A stretch of 64,000 nt of DNA from Burkholderia sp. SRS-W-2-2016 (GTDB taxonomy: Bacteria > Pseudomonadota > Gammaproteobacteria > Burkholderiales > Burkholderiaceae): the NCBI RefSeq assembly GCF_001931485.1, contig NZ_MSDV01000033.1, positions 1 to 64,000 of the forward strand. Direction: 5' to 3'. A model generated the notes under the pieces. The model made no database searches and had not been told where the DNA came from. It was given only the letters and a program-made list of their open reading frames with translations. Made by a program: the position numbers and the translations under genes. Below are positions 52,592 to 60,630 of the stretch, one piece after another. Position 1 is the stretch's first letter, and each line of letters opens with the position of its first letter.

Positions 52592-53455
52592 TTACGCGGA
52601 GTGTATGTGCGAATCCGCCGGATCGGCGTTTACCCGCAATTCGGCGGCGCCGTTTAGCGCGCCGGCCGCACGAACCGCCGCCGTTTGACGCTCGCCCTGC
52701 GCGACGGCCACCGGCTCGACGGCGCCGGGGCTGAACGACGCCAGCGCACCGTCGTAGCGCTTCGCGAGCGGCCGCGCATAGTCGCCGCGCTTGGCGGTCG
52801 CGAGCCGCAACGCGACCAGCGCCTCGGTCCATTTGACGGCCGCCGTCACCCCTTCGATCACCGGCGCGCCGAGCGCGTCCTCGATCTCCGCGCACAACTC
52901 GGCCATCCCCGCGCAGCCGAGCACGATTGCATCGGAGCCGTCTTCGTCGAGCGCGCGCCGGCATTCGTCGAGGATGATCCGGCGCGCAGCGGAACCCGGC
53001 TTGTCGAGATCGAGCACCGCGACATCGGTCGCACGCACGTTGCGGCAGAAGCGCTTCATTCCGTAGCGTTCGGCCAGATGCCACGCCATTCCGCAGGTGC
53101 GTGCAAGCGTCGTCACCACCGAGAAACCCGGCGCCAGCACGCTCGCCGCGTGCATCGCCGCCTCGGCGATGCCGATCACCGGCCCGCGCGCCAGCTCGCG
53201 GGCCGCGTATAGCCCCGGATCGCCGAAGCACGCGATCACATAGCCGTCGCAGCCGTCGCGCTCACCGGCCGCGACCTCGGCGAGCAGTCCGGGGGTGGCG
53301 AGCGCCTCGTCGTAATAGCCTTCGATCGACGGCGGCCCCATCGTCGGATTGACCGCGATCACTTCGGTGCCGGGCGCGGCGACGTCGCGCGCGCAGCGCC
53401 CCATCGCCTCGGTCATGCGGCGCGTCGTGTTCGGATTGATCAGTTTGATACGCAT
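52592..53455 (-). CDS. Asp/Glu/hydantoin racemase family protein (probable allantoin racemase)
   Basis: A 287-residue member of the Asp/Glu racemase fold, starting MRIKLINPNTTRRMTEAMGR. Two catalytic Cys are in place: VIACFGDPGL and VLGCAGMAELC. The NPNTT opening and CFGDPGL are characteristic of hydantoin and allantoin racemases. Between the NCS1 permease and allantoinase, conversion of R- to S-allantoin is the most likely task. The tail past residue 245 is Ala-rich and not conserved. Confidence 0.85.
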   Translation of the reverse strand: MRIKLINPNTTRRMTEAMGRCARDVAAPGTEVIAVNPTMGPPSIEGYYDEALATPGLLAEVAAGERDGCDGYVIACFGDPGLYAARELARGPVIGIAEAAMHAASVLAPGFSVVTTLARTCGMAWHLAERYGMKRFCRNVRATDVAVLDLDKPGSAARRIILDECRRALDEDGSDAIVLGCAGMAELCAEIEDALGAPVIEGVTAAVKWTEALVALRLATAKRGDYARPLAKRYDGALASFSPGAVEPVAVAQGERQTAAVRAAGALNGAAELRVNADPADSHIHSA

Positions 53456-53534
53456 AACGACTCCTGTTCGACTTCTGTTGCGCGGGGTGCGACCTGGCTG
53501 CACCCGCCTGAACCCCTTCCCTGGTCCGACCGAT

Positions 53535-55016
53535 TCAGCGGACCAGCAGCCGATAGAACAGCGCGCCGAGCCCCGCGCCGATGAACCACGAGAAATTCGC
53601 GCAACCGTCGAGACCCGGCACCATCACGCAGACCACCGCGATCAGCGCGGCCGGCAGCAACGCGGCCACCGCGCGATAGTTGACGCCGTTGCGATACCAG
53701 TACGAACCGTTCGGCGCGACCGAGTACAGATCGTCGAGCACGATCTTCTGACGCTTGACGAGGTAGTAATCGACGATCAGGACCCCGTACAAAGGCCCGA
53801 TGAAGCTGCCGAGCACGTCGAGCGTGTAATGAATCACCGACGGGTTATTGAACAGGTTCCACGGCGTGATGAAGATGGATGCGACCGCCGCCAGCATGCC
53901 GCCCGCGCGCCAGCTGATCAGGCGCGGCGCGACGTTCGAGAAGTCGAACGCCGGCGACACGAAGTTCGCGACGATGTTGATGCCGATCGTTGCGATCGTG
54001 AAAGTCAGCGCGCCGAGAATCACCGCCATCGGATAGTCGATGCGCCCGACCGTCTCCACCGGATCGGTAATCAGTTCTCCGAACACCGGCAGCGTGGCCG
54101 CGGTCGTGATCACCGTGACCAGCGAGAACGCGAGGAAGTTGACCGGCAGCCCCCAGAAATTGCCGCGCTTGACGCTGCGAAAGCTCTTGCCGTAGCGCGA
54201 GAAGTCGCCGAAGTTGAGCATCGGCCCGGAGAAGTACGACACCACCAGCGAGGTCGCGGTGATCATCACCGGCACCACTTCCATGCCGTGATATTTGACG
54301 CCGCCCAGGTTGATGCCGATGTTGCGCCAACCCGCGCGATACACCATGTAGCCGGCCAGAATGAACATCACCACGTACACGGCGGGACCGGCGAAGTCGA
54401 TGAACTTCTTGATCGTCTCCATCCCGTGCCAGAACACCAGCGCCTGCAACACCCACAGCAGCATGAAGCCGGCCCAGCCGAGCATCGACAGACCGAGCAT
54501 TCCATGCCGGTGCACGTCCGCGTACGGCAGCAGCTGCGGCACGAACTTCAGCACCACGATCACCAGCGCGCTCGAGGCCAGATAAGTTTGGATTCCGTAC
54601 CATGCGACCGCGATCAAACCGCGAATCACCGCCGGCACGTTCGCGCCGAGCACGCCGAAGGTCGCGCGGCACGCGACCGGATACGGCACGCCGTTCGCCT
54701 GGCTCGGCTTCGCGATCAGGTTGCACAGCACGTTGACGATCGTGATGCCGACCAGCAGCGCCACCAGCACCTGCCAGCTCGTCAGGCCGAGCGCGAACAG
54801 GCTGCCGGCGAATACGTAACCGCCGACGCTGTGCACATCGGACATCCAGAACGCGAAGATGTTGTATGCGGTCCAGCTTTGCGCGCGCAGCGGCGCGAGG
54901 TCTTCGTTATAGAGCCGCTCGCTGTAGCCGGCCGGCATCGACGGATTGGCCTGAGCCGCGTCGTCCGCATAGTTCGAAACAGGATGACTGCCTGGCGATG
55001 CACTGAACTGAGCCAT
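53535..55016 (-). CDS. NCS1 family allantoin/nucleobase permease
   Basis: A 12-helix nucleobase-cation symporter, 493 residues. YNEDLAPLRAQSWTAYNIFA opens TM1 and is the NCS1 signature. IRGLIAVAWYGIQTYLASSA in TM3 (with Trp and Gln expected to contact the substrate) and FSRYGKSFRSVKRGNFWGLP follow. Location among allantoin genes and similarity to PucI/AllP-type sequences suggest allantoin or hydantoin uptake. The chosen ATG has AGGAGG upstream (AAAGGAGGAATC). The GntR gene beyond it probably controls it. Confidence 0.9.
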   Translation of the reverse strand: MAQFSASPGSHPVSNYADDAAQANPSMPAGYSERLYNEDLAPLRAQSWTAYNIFAFWMSDVHSVGGYVFAGSLFALGLTSWQVLVALLVGITIVNVLCNLIAKPSQANGVPYPVACRATFGVLGANVPAVIRGLIAVAWYGIQTYLASSALVIVVLKFVPQLLPYADVHRHGMLGLSMLGWAGFMLLWVLQALVFWHGMETIKKFIDFAGPAVYVVMFILAGYMVYRAGWRNIGINLGGVKYHGMEVVPVMITATSLVVSYFSGPMLNFGDFSRYGKSFRSVKRGNFWGLPVNFLAFSLVTVITTAATLPVFGELITDPVETVGRIDYPMAVILGALTFTIATIGINIVANFVSPAFDFSNVAPRLISWRAGGMLAAVASIFITPWNLFNNPSVIHYTLDVLGSFIGPLYGVLIVDYYLVKRQKIVLDDLYSVAPNGSYWYRNGVNYRAVAALLPAALIAVVCVMVPGLDGCANFSWFIGAGLGALFYRLLVR

Positions 55017-55394
55017 GATTCCTCCTTTGGATGGGGACCGTCGATCGAAAATCGAAGGACATTGCATCGGCCATGCCAGTCGCTCGCCTCTCGCGCAATT
55101 GCGCTCGCAGAGGTCGGCGCCGACGGTGTCGGCCGAGCCGCGGGTGTCTCCGTACTGAAGTACTTGTGCTTATCGCATCGCCGGCCGCCGCGGCTTTCCG
55201 GCGATGCGTCACTGCCCGATAACCGTCGTGTGGCGACGGACGTGCGTGTTCAGGCCGGCGGCGCCGCGCGGGGCCGCCCTGCCATGCTCGATGTGGTTTC
55301 AGTTCAACTCAGTGCGGCGCGCACCAGCAACGGGCGCTCGCCGGCTGTCTGCCTCAGCCTGGGGTGGACCCGGCCGCGGCTGTCTCCAGGATAT
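55017..55394. other. Intergenic region upstream of the permease gene
   Basis: 378 bp between the permease start and the GntR stop on the same strand. It should hold the permease promoter. I see no strong hairpin or gene. Confidence 0.45.
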
Positions 55395-56096
55395 TTATTT
55401 CGACGCCAGCGCGCCGAATACTTCGTGCAAATCCGCCGCCCCGCGTGCGGGACGCTCCAGCATTTTCAGCTCGACGCTTTGCAGATGGCGCGACATCAGC
55501 GCCGCCGCCTGTTTCGCATCGCCGGCGTCGAGCGCCGCGAGAATCGCTTCGTGGTCCTCGAACGAGCACGGGCTGCGTCCGAGCGACTCGTACAGCGCGG
55601 AAATCAGCGTGGAGCGCGCGACCAGCCCGTGCAGACAGTCGCACAACACGGTGTTGCCGGTCAGACCCGCAAGCTCGGTGTGGAACTCGCCCGACAGACG
55701 GATCCACGCCGGAAAATCGCGCGTTTCGAACGCCTTGCGCTCGCGGCCGATCATCCCGCCGATACTCTTCAAACGCCGCATGCCGTGTCCGCTACAGATC
55801 TTTTCGACGACGGCCAGCTCGATGATGCGGCGCATTTCGAATACCTCGTGCACCTCCTGCAGCGACGGACTCGCGACAAACGCGCCGCGATTCGGCTCGA
55901 GGTCGACGAGGCGTTCGCCGGCCAGTTGCGACAGCGCCTGGCGGATCGGCCCGCGCTTCACGCCGAATACTTCGCAGAGCTGAGCTTCGGTCAGCTTCGC
56001 GCCGGGCGCCAGCCGATGCTCGAGGATCGCCGCGCGGATGCGGTCGGCAATTGCTTCGGGCTTCGAACTGTTCGCGGCGAAATCGGTGTCGGACAT
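55395..56096 (-). CDS. GntR family (FCD domain) regulator of allantoin genes
   Basis: A 233-residue regulator. The winged helix is at residues 10-75 (ADRIRAAILEHRLAPGAKLT, then EAQLCEVFGVKRGPIRQALS). The FCD all-helical sensor spans 80-215 with a metal-binding pattern (Asp near VHEVFEMRRIIE, His in GEFHTELAG and CLHG, His in SRHLQ). It is the first gene of the minus-strand series toward the permease and allantoin genes. The dyad at 56132-56161 lies in its own promoter. Control of these genes is inferred from position. Confidence 0.88.
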   Translation of the reverse strand: MSDTDFAANSSKPEAIADRIRAAILEHRLAPGAKLTEAQLCEVFGVKRGPIRQALSQLAGERLVDLEPNRGAFVASPSLQEVHEVFEMRRIIELAVVEKICSGHGMRRLKSIGGMIGRERKAFETRDFPAWIRLSGEFHTELAGLTGNTVLCDCLHGLVARSTLISALYESLGRSPCSFEDHEAILAALDAGDAKQAAALMSRHLQSVELKMLERPARGAADLHEVFGALASK

Positions 56097-56131
56097 GATG
56101 TGCGTCTCGGTATGTTGGTCATCATAGGATG

Positions 56132-56161
56132 GACACAAATATTGTCAACAATTTTTGTGTC
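56132..56161. promoter_or_regulatory. 13-bp inverted repeat, candidate GntR operator
   Basis: gacacaaatattg and caatttttgtgtc are complementary at 12 of 13 positions around TCAA. The core is TTGTCAACAA. It begins 36 bp upstream of the GntR start, so it overlaps the expected promoter. Confidence 0.6.
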
Positions 56162-56279
56162 GATTTTCGACATTCTTGGGGTGATGGGTGCGGCAGTCGG
56201 GCCCAAAGCCCCGGCTGGCGGCCGTCTTCTGGGAATCTTACCTGATTGAGATGGTGCAGCCGGTTGATGTAGACCGGTT

Positions 56280-56293
56280 TTTTGTCAACAAAA
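56280..56293. promoter_or_regulatory. Second TTGTCAACAA site
   Basis: TTTTGTCAACAAAA repeats the core of the 56132-56161 dyad 140 bp upstream, with palindromic TTTTG and CAAAA arms. It could be an auxiliary operator. Confidence 0.45.
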
Positions 56294-56374
56294 GCTGCAT
56301 ACATTGGTGGGTGGGGTTTGAGGCGGTGACGATCAAAACGTAGGCGGTTAGTTGCGTTATTTGGATTAAAAAGA

Positions 56375-56397
56375 AAGCGGACTCATAGTCCGCTTCC
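56375..56397. terminator. Rho-independent terminator of ldcA
   Basis: aagcggact and agtccgctt pair around cat, with an A run on the far side that reads as T on the ldcA strand. It is 20 bp past the ldcA stop. Confidence 0.75.
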
Positions 56398-56418
56398 CAT
56401 TCTCCGACCATCCCCGCC

Positions 56419-57345
56419 TCACCCCAGATACGGATACCCCGACACCGTCAGCTTGAACCCATGTGGATTAGCAACCAGCCGCGCATCAGCGCCAACCGGC
56501 AGCGTCAGCATGTTGCGGATATGCCCGAACTGCAAACCGGTGATGACCGGAATGCCGACCAGCGCGCGCACCTGCTCGATCATCGCCTGCAGGTCGTAAC
56601 CGTTGTCGTAGTCGTACTGCTTGCCGCCCGAGAAATCGCCGAGCACGAGCGCCTGCTGCTGCGCGAGGATGCCGGCCAGATGCAGCTGATAGATCATCCG
56701 CTCGATCCGGAACGGCTGTTCGTTGACGTCTTCGAGAAACAGGATGCCGCCCTGCACCGGCGGCATATAAGGCGTGCCGACCAGCGATGCCAGCACGGCC
56801 AGATTGCCGCCCCACAACATGCCGGACACGTCGACGGTTTGCGCCTGCGGGGTGTTGCCGGTCACCGTCATGGTCGGCTTCGTCAGCGCCGACCAGAAGT
56901 GATGCATCGTGAATTCGCTCACTTCGTCGGCGCCGAAATCGCTCATCAGCATCGGGCCGCCGAAGGTCTTCACGCCCGCGCGCGCCAGCAGCGCCATCTG
57001 GACCGCGGTGAAGTCGCTATGGCCGACCAGCGCGATCGGCTGGCCGGCGAGCCGCCGCTGCAGACCTTCGTAGTCGAGTCCGTGCAGGATCCGCACCGCG
57101 CCGTAGCCGCCGCGCACCGCGAGCACCACGTCGGGCAGATCCCGCGACGGGTCCGCGAGCCGGTTCAGGTCGGCCGCGCGTTCGCCGTCGGTGCCGGCAA
57201 AGCGCTGATAGCGACGCCGCGCGGCGTCCTCGCCTTGCACCCGGTGCCCTTGCGCGCGCAGCCGATGCAACGCGCGATGCAGCACCTCCGGATCATGCGG
57301 ATAACCGGACGGCGCGATCAGTTCGATGGTGCGATGAGCGGTCAT
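56419..57345 (-). CDS. ldcA: Muramoyltetrapeptide carboxypeptidase (LD-carboxypeptidase A)
   Basis: Cytoplasmic serine peptidase that removes the terminal D-Ala from murein tetrapeptides during cell-wall recycling. It is 308 residues. The catalytic Ser is in VGHSDFTAVQ (peptidase S66). AVRGGYGAVRIL, MLWGGNLAVLASLVGTPYM, FLEDVNEQPFRIERM (Glu) and GHIRNMLTLPVG (His) are the remaining landmarks. There is no signal peptide, as expected. Confidence 0.94.
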   Translation of the reverse strand: MTAHRTIELIAPSGYPHDPEVLHRALHRLRAQGHRVQGEDAARRRYQRFAGTDGERAADLNRLADPSRDLPDVVLAVRGGYGAVRILHGLDYEGLQRRLAGQPIALVGHSDFTAVQMALLARAGVKTFGGPMLMSDFGADEVSEFTMHHFWSALTKPTMTVTGNTPQAQTVDVSGMLWGGNLAVLASLVGTPYMPPVQGGILFLEDVNEQPFRIERMIYQLHLAGILAQQQALVLGDFSGGKQYDYDNGYDLQAMIEQVRALVGIPVITGLQFGHIRNMLTLPVGADARLVANPHGFKLTVSGYPYLG

Positions 57346-57371
57346 GGCGAGACCTGTTGGACGTGATTGTT

Positions 57372-57998
57372 TTAAAGCGCTTTGGCGGGCGGCGGCTCGT
57401 TACCCGATGCTACGTTACCGCCCGGCCCTTCGCCCCGCGCGGCCGCGCGCGCTTCGCGGCTCGCGCGTCGCCGTTCCGCGAAAAACGACTTGAGCGCCGC
57501 GCCGCATTCGGCTTCGAGCACGCCGCCGCTCACCGTCGTGTGATGGTTCAGTTGCGGATTCGCAAATGCATCGACGACGCTGCCGCACGCGCCGGTTTTC
57601 GGGTCGCGCGCGCCGAACACGACGCGGGCGATGCGCGCGTGCATGATCGCGCCCGCGCACATCAGACACGGTTCGAGCGTCACATAAAGTTCGCAGCCCG
57701 GCAAACGATAGTTGGCAAGCGACTGCGCGGCTGCGCGCAGCGCGACCATTTCCGCGTGCGCGGATGGATCGTGCGCGCCGATCGGATGATTGAAACCCTT
57801 CGCAATCACTTCGTCGCCGCGCACCAGCACCGCGCCGACCGGCACTTCACCGGCTGCGCGCGCCTCTTCGGCGGCAGCCTGGGCGAGCGCCATGAAGCGC
57901 AGATCGCGCTCGGACACGGGCGGCGTCGCGGGCGATTCGGCGCCTGCGAGCGAGTCGGGCAATTCGGAAGATTCGGGCGGAATGGCGGGTGCGGTCAT
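57372..57998 (-). CDS. tadA: tRNA-specific adenosine deaminase
   Basis: Makes inosine at the wobble position of tRNA-Arg. The zinc site is HAE (in PSAHAEMVALRAAAQ) and PCLMC (in TLEPCLMCAGAIMHARIARV). The core from about residue 30 to 175 is typical. An N-terminal extension of about 30 residues and a charged C-terminal tail are common in this genus. A GTG at 58091 that overlaps the DUF1992 stop (GTGA) is a possible longer start, adding 31 non-conserved residues. Confidence 0.92.
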   Translation of the reverse strand: MTAPAIPPESSELPDSLAGAESPATPPVSERDLRFMALAQAAAEEARAAGEVPVGAVLVRGDEVIAKGFNHPIGAHDPSAHAEMVALRAAAQSLANYRLPGCELYVTLEPCLMCAGAIMHARIARVVFGARDPKTGACGSVVDAFANPQLNHHTTVSGGVLEAECGAALKSFFAERRRASREARAAARGEGPGGNVASGNEPPPAKAL

Positions 57999-58087
57999 AG
58001 CGAGCTGGGCTTGGCCAGCCTCAGCGTCAGCGTGATGTTCCGCGGGCGCCGACGCGCCCAACGCATCAGCGGGAACGAGCGGCTCGT

Positions 58088-58489
58088 TCACTGCGAACCC
58101 GCGTTGGCCGTTGCGCCGCTGCCGACGCGCTCCGACAGCCGCTCGGCGATGCGCCGGCAGTATTCGCGCGGCAACACCATCGGGCCGCCGCGCAGCGATT
58201 CGAGCGCCATATCGAGCGCGAGGATGCGGGCCTGCAGTTGGCAAAGGGTCGCCTGATCGCTCACGGCATTGAGCTCCGTTTGCAGGTCGCGCAGCGCGCG
58301 CAACTGCTCGACGGCAGGCGGCACGAAGCCCGCATTCTTCAGAATCCGGTTGGCGACACGTACTTCTTCGGGAACCAGCGCATCGTCGTCCAGCGCCAGC
58401 GGCGCGCCCGCGCCGGGCAAATCGTCGAACTCTCCGCGCGCGGCTGCGGCGGCAATACGCTGTTCGACAAGCGCATCAAGCAATCTCAT
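58088..58489 (-). CDS. DUF1992 family protein (DnaJ homologue subfamily C member 28-like)
   Basis: A 133-residue protein. RLLDALVEQRIAAAAARGEF, DDLPGAGAPLALDDDALVPE and ANRILKNAGFVPP are the defining blocks of DUF1992. Despite the family name it has no J domain. The function is unknown. It is immediately upstream of tadA and probably co-transcribed with it. ATG at 58489 fits the family start; an upstream ATG at 58519 adds ten residues. Confidence 0.88.
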   Translation of the reverse strand: MRLLDALVEQRIAAAAARGEFDDLPGAGAPLALDDDALVPEEVRVANRILKNAGFVPPAVEQLRALRDLQTELNAVSDQATLCQLQARILALDMALESLRGGPMVLPREYCRRIAERLSERVGSGATANAGSQ

Positions 58490-58534
58490 CTGCAATCCAC
58501 TACGTTGCGGCCCGAGCATTCTATCAGGGAGCCT

Positions 58535-59122
58535 TCACGGCTTCCCGGCCAACGACCAGCGCGCCAGCTCGACATGCCGGGTGCGTCCGAGCAGGCTGTG
58601 GACCAGCACGAACTCCCGCACGTTCCAGCAGGCCGGCTCGACCGGCCGGCGTTCGGCCCACGGCATTCCGTACGCGAGCGTCACATGCGGCGTAAAGCGA
58701 GCGTCGGGCTCGATACCGAGTTCCCCCAACGCCGCTTCCAGCGCATCGTGAAGCGCGTGCAAACCATGCACGCCTTCTTCGCCGACCAACACCGCGGGGC
58801 CCGGCCGGGGTTTTTTGGCAAAGCTCGCGAGCGCGTCGAACTCGACGGTAAACGGCGCGATGCCGAGCGTCGCCGCTGCCCGCTTCGCCGCCTCGATACG
58901 TTCGTCCGGCAGGCCGCCCGCGAAATTGCCCAGATGCCGCAGCGTCACGTGCAAACGGTTCGCCGCTAGCGGCTTGCTGCGCACGCGCGCGTCCACGCAC
59001 AGTTGCTGCGCGAACTTCGCGATCCCGGCCGCGGTGTTGCGGTCCGGATAGACCGCAAAAAAGAGTCCGTCCGTGGGGGCTGGCGGCGCTTCGAGCCCAG
59101 GCAGCCATAGTTGTTCAGGCAT
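58535..59122 (-). CDS. thpR: RNA 2',3'-cyclic phosphodiesterase (2'-5' RNA ligase family)
   Basis: A 2H phosphoesterase of 195 residues. The two catalytic motifs are intact: HVTLRHLG near residue 58 and HVTLAYGM near 146. The opening FFAVYPDRNTAAGIAKFA is typical. Family members open 2',3'-cyclic RNA ends or join 2'-5' linkages; the in vivo task is debated. The start at 59122 has GAGG upstream. A LexA-like box lies 58 bp before it, suggesting DNA-damage control. Confidence 0.9.
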   Translation of the reverse strand: MPEQLWLPGLEAPPAPTDGLFFAVYPDRNTAAGIAKFAQQLCVDARVRSKPLAANRLHVTLRHLGNFAGGLPDERIEAAKRAAATLGIAPFTVEFDALASFAKKPRPGPAVLVGEEGVHGLHALHDALEAALGELGIEPDARFTPHVTLAYGMPWAERRPVEPACWNVREFVLVHSLLGRTRHVELARWSLAGKP

Positions 59123-59179
59123 CTTGCCTCGTTCCTTCGCTGGATTCACCGGGCCACGCATGGCCCGTTCCAGCCATAA

Positions 59180-59199
59180 TACTGTACATTCATACAGTA
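59180..59199 (-). promoter_or_regulatory. LexA (SOS) box-like palindrome upstream of thpR
   Basis: TACTGTACATTCATACAGTA has the exact CTGT-N8-ACAG form of proteobacterial LexA boxes with perfect 7-bp arms. On the thpR strand it is followed directly by TATTAT, a good -10 element (59174-59179), so LexA bound here would block the thpR promoter. Confidence 0.65.
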
Positions 59200-59254
59200 T
59201 AGAGGATCGCGTCGCAAAAAAGGGGCTCTATCTACCGATTAGCCGTCGGGGTAT

Positions 59255-60559
59255 TCACAGCCCTTCGTCATGCGCCATCATCAACGCGCGCATCTGAGTC
59301 CACATCCCGTAGTAGTGCACGATAAAACTGTCGGGCCGGCGAAACTGCCACGGCGTATTGAGCGCGACCAGATCGAGCAGCGCGGCGTCGTCGAGTTGTC
59401 CCGAGCGTTCGAGCGAGCGGATGAAGTACAACTGGTCGCCGTCGCTCGCATAGACCGACGACGTATCGTGCAAGCGCCCGATATCGCCCATCAGCTCGTG
59501 CAGCATCGTCGCATTGCGCGCGGTGCGCCGGAACCCCATCACGCCCGAATTGAACGCCCATTGGCCGACGTTGTGCGCGAGCAGCAGGTCGCGGCCTTCC
59601 ATCAGCGGTTCCAATTTCTGCTCCATGTTGCCGATCAGCACGTCCGCATCGAGCCAGACGACCCACTCGTGATGCTCCATATAGCCGTGCAGCAGCCACG
59701 GTTTGAACCAGTTGCCGCTGGCGTCGAGCCCGATCTCGCGCGGAATCTCGCGATACACATACAGCGTGTAGCCGTGCAGCTCGCAATAGCGGCGGAAATT
59801 GCGTTCGGCGATGCCCGCATAGATGCCGATATTCGGCGTATACAGCATCATCAGCGCAATCGGACGGCCAGGGTTGTAGGTGCTGCGTCCGGCGCTATCG
59901 CATACACCCGACGCGACGCGGGAGAACAGCGGCGCGCGCGTGCGTTGATGCCAGTTGATCTGCTCGACCAGCACGTTTCTGAAACGCGGGCACGCGCCCT
60001 TCTGGCGCGGGTCGTCGGTTGCGTCGTCGATGCTGACCGCGAACGTCGGCAGCCGGCTCCAGGCGGGATCGAAGTTAAAGCCGGTCTGCATCACCGGACA
60101 GACGCCGTCGATCGTCTGCATGTAGTGATGCGTGTCGAACTGCGCAAACAGCTCGGCCTCCGATTCCAGCGCAGCACCGCCCAGGCGGCAGCGTTTCACC
60201 AGTTGCAGCACCCGCTCGCGAACCGCAGCGGTATTGCGCCAGATCTGCACGTCGACTTGCGGCAACGGATGCGCGCCGATCGTAACGAGCAACCAGTCGC
60301 GGCCCTGCATCAGGGTATCGAGTGCGACCGGCTCGACGATCGCGGCATCCTCGCTCAGCAACAGCACGAGTTCGCCGTCGGCTGCGCGCCGCAAGGTGCC
60401 GAGCAGAACTTCGTAACGGTACAGGCAGCGCAGTTGCAGCCGGTCCGTCATCGCGGACGCATCGACCCATTCATGGCGATAACCGCGCGACGCCGCGTAA
60501 TAGCGATGGTTCGCGAGGCTCGCGGGCGCATCGCGATAGAAATGACTCAGTACGATCAC
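59255..60559 (-). CDS. Putative glycosyltransferase with DxD motif
   Basis: A 434-residue cytoplasmic protein. The C-terminal half (about 235-430) resembles GT34/MNN10-type galactosyltransferases: IALMMLYTPNIGIYAGIAER, then HHEWVVWLDADVLIGNMEQK with the DxD metal site, then NSGVMGFRRT. The N-terminal half has a weaker, possibly related fold (LVLLLSEDAAIVEP). It starts at a GTG. It is the last gene of a minus-strand cluster with three DUF2827 genes, so a surface-glycan or protein-glycosylation role is likely. The sugar and acceptor are unknown. Confidence 0.75.
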   Translation of the reverse strand: MIVLSHFYRDAPASLANHRYYAASRGYRHEWVDASAMTDRLQLRCLYRYEVLLGTLRRAADGELVLLLSEDAAIVEPVALDTLMQGRDWLLVTIGAHPLPQVDVQIWRNTAAVRERVLQLVKRCRLGGAALESEAELFAQFDTHHYMQTIDGVCPVMQTGFNFDPAWSRLPTFAVSIDDATDDPRQKGACPRFRNVLVEQINWHQRTRAPLFSRVASGVCDSAGRSTYNPGRPIALMMLYTPNIGIYAGIAERNFRRYCELHGYTLYVYREIPREIGLDASGNWFKPWLLHGYMEHHEWVVWLDADVLIGNMEQKLEPLMEGRDLLLAHNVGQWAFNSGVMGFRRTARNATMLHELMGDIGRLHDTSSVYASDGDQLYFIRSLERSGQLDDAALLDLVALNTPWQFRRPDSFIVHYYGMWTQMRALMMAHDEGL

Positions 60560-60630
60560 TTTCCAGGGCTCGGGAGGATGGGCTTCGCTCGCGAAGCCCC
60601 GATGATCGATCTATTGAAGCGAACTCGCGC

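Larger units (their letters stand above)
56097..56418. other. Intergenic region with two TTGTCAACAA sites
   Basis: 322 bp upstream of the GntR gene and downstream of ldcA, AT-rich for this genome. It holds the two operator candidates listed below and the ldcA terminator. No gene is seen. Confidence 0.6.

Noticed and set aside
53349..56249. 966-codon plus-strand frame
   Set aside because: It is antisense to the NCS1 permease and GntR genes, crosses the intergenic region, and has only composition-driven sequence.
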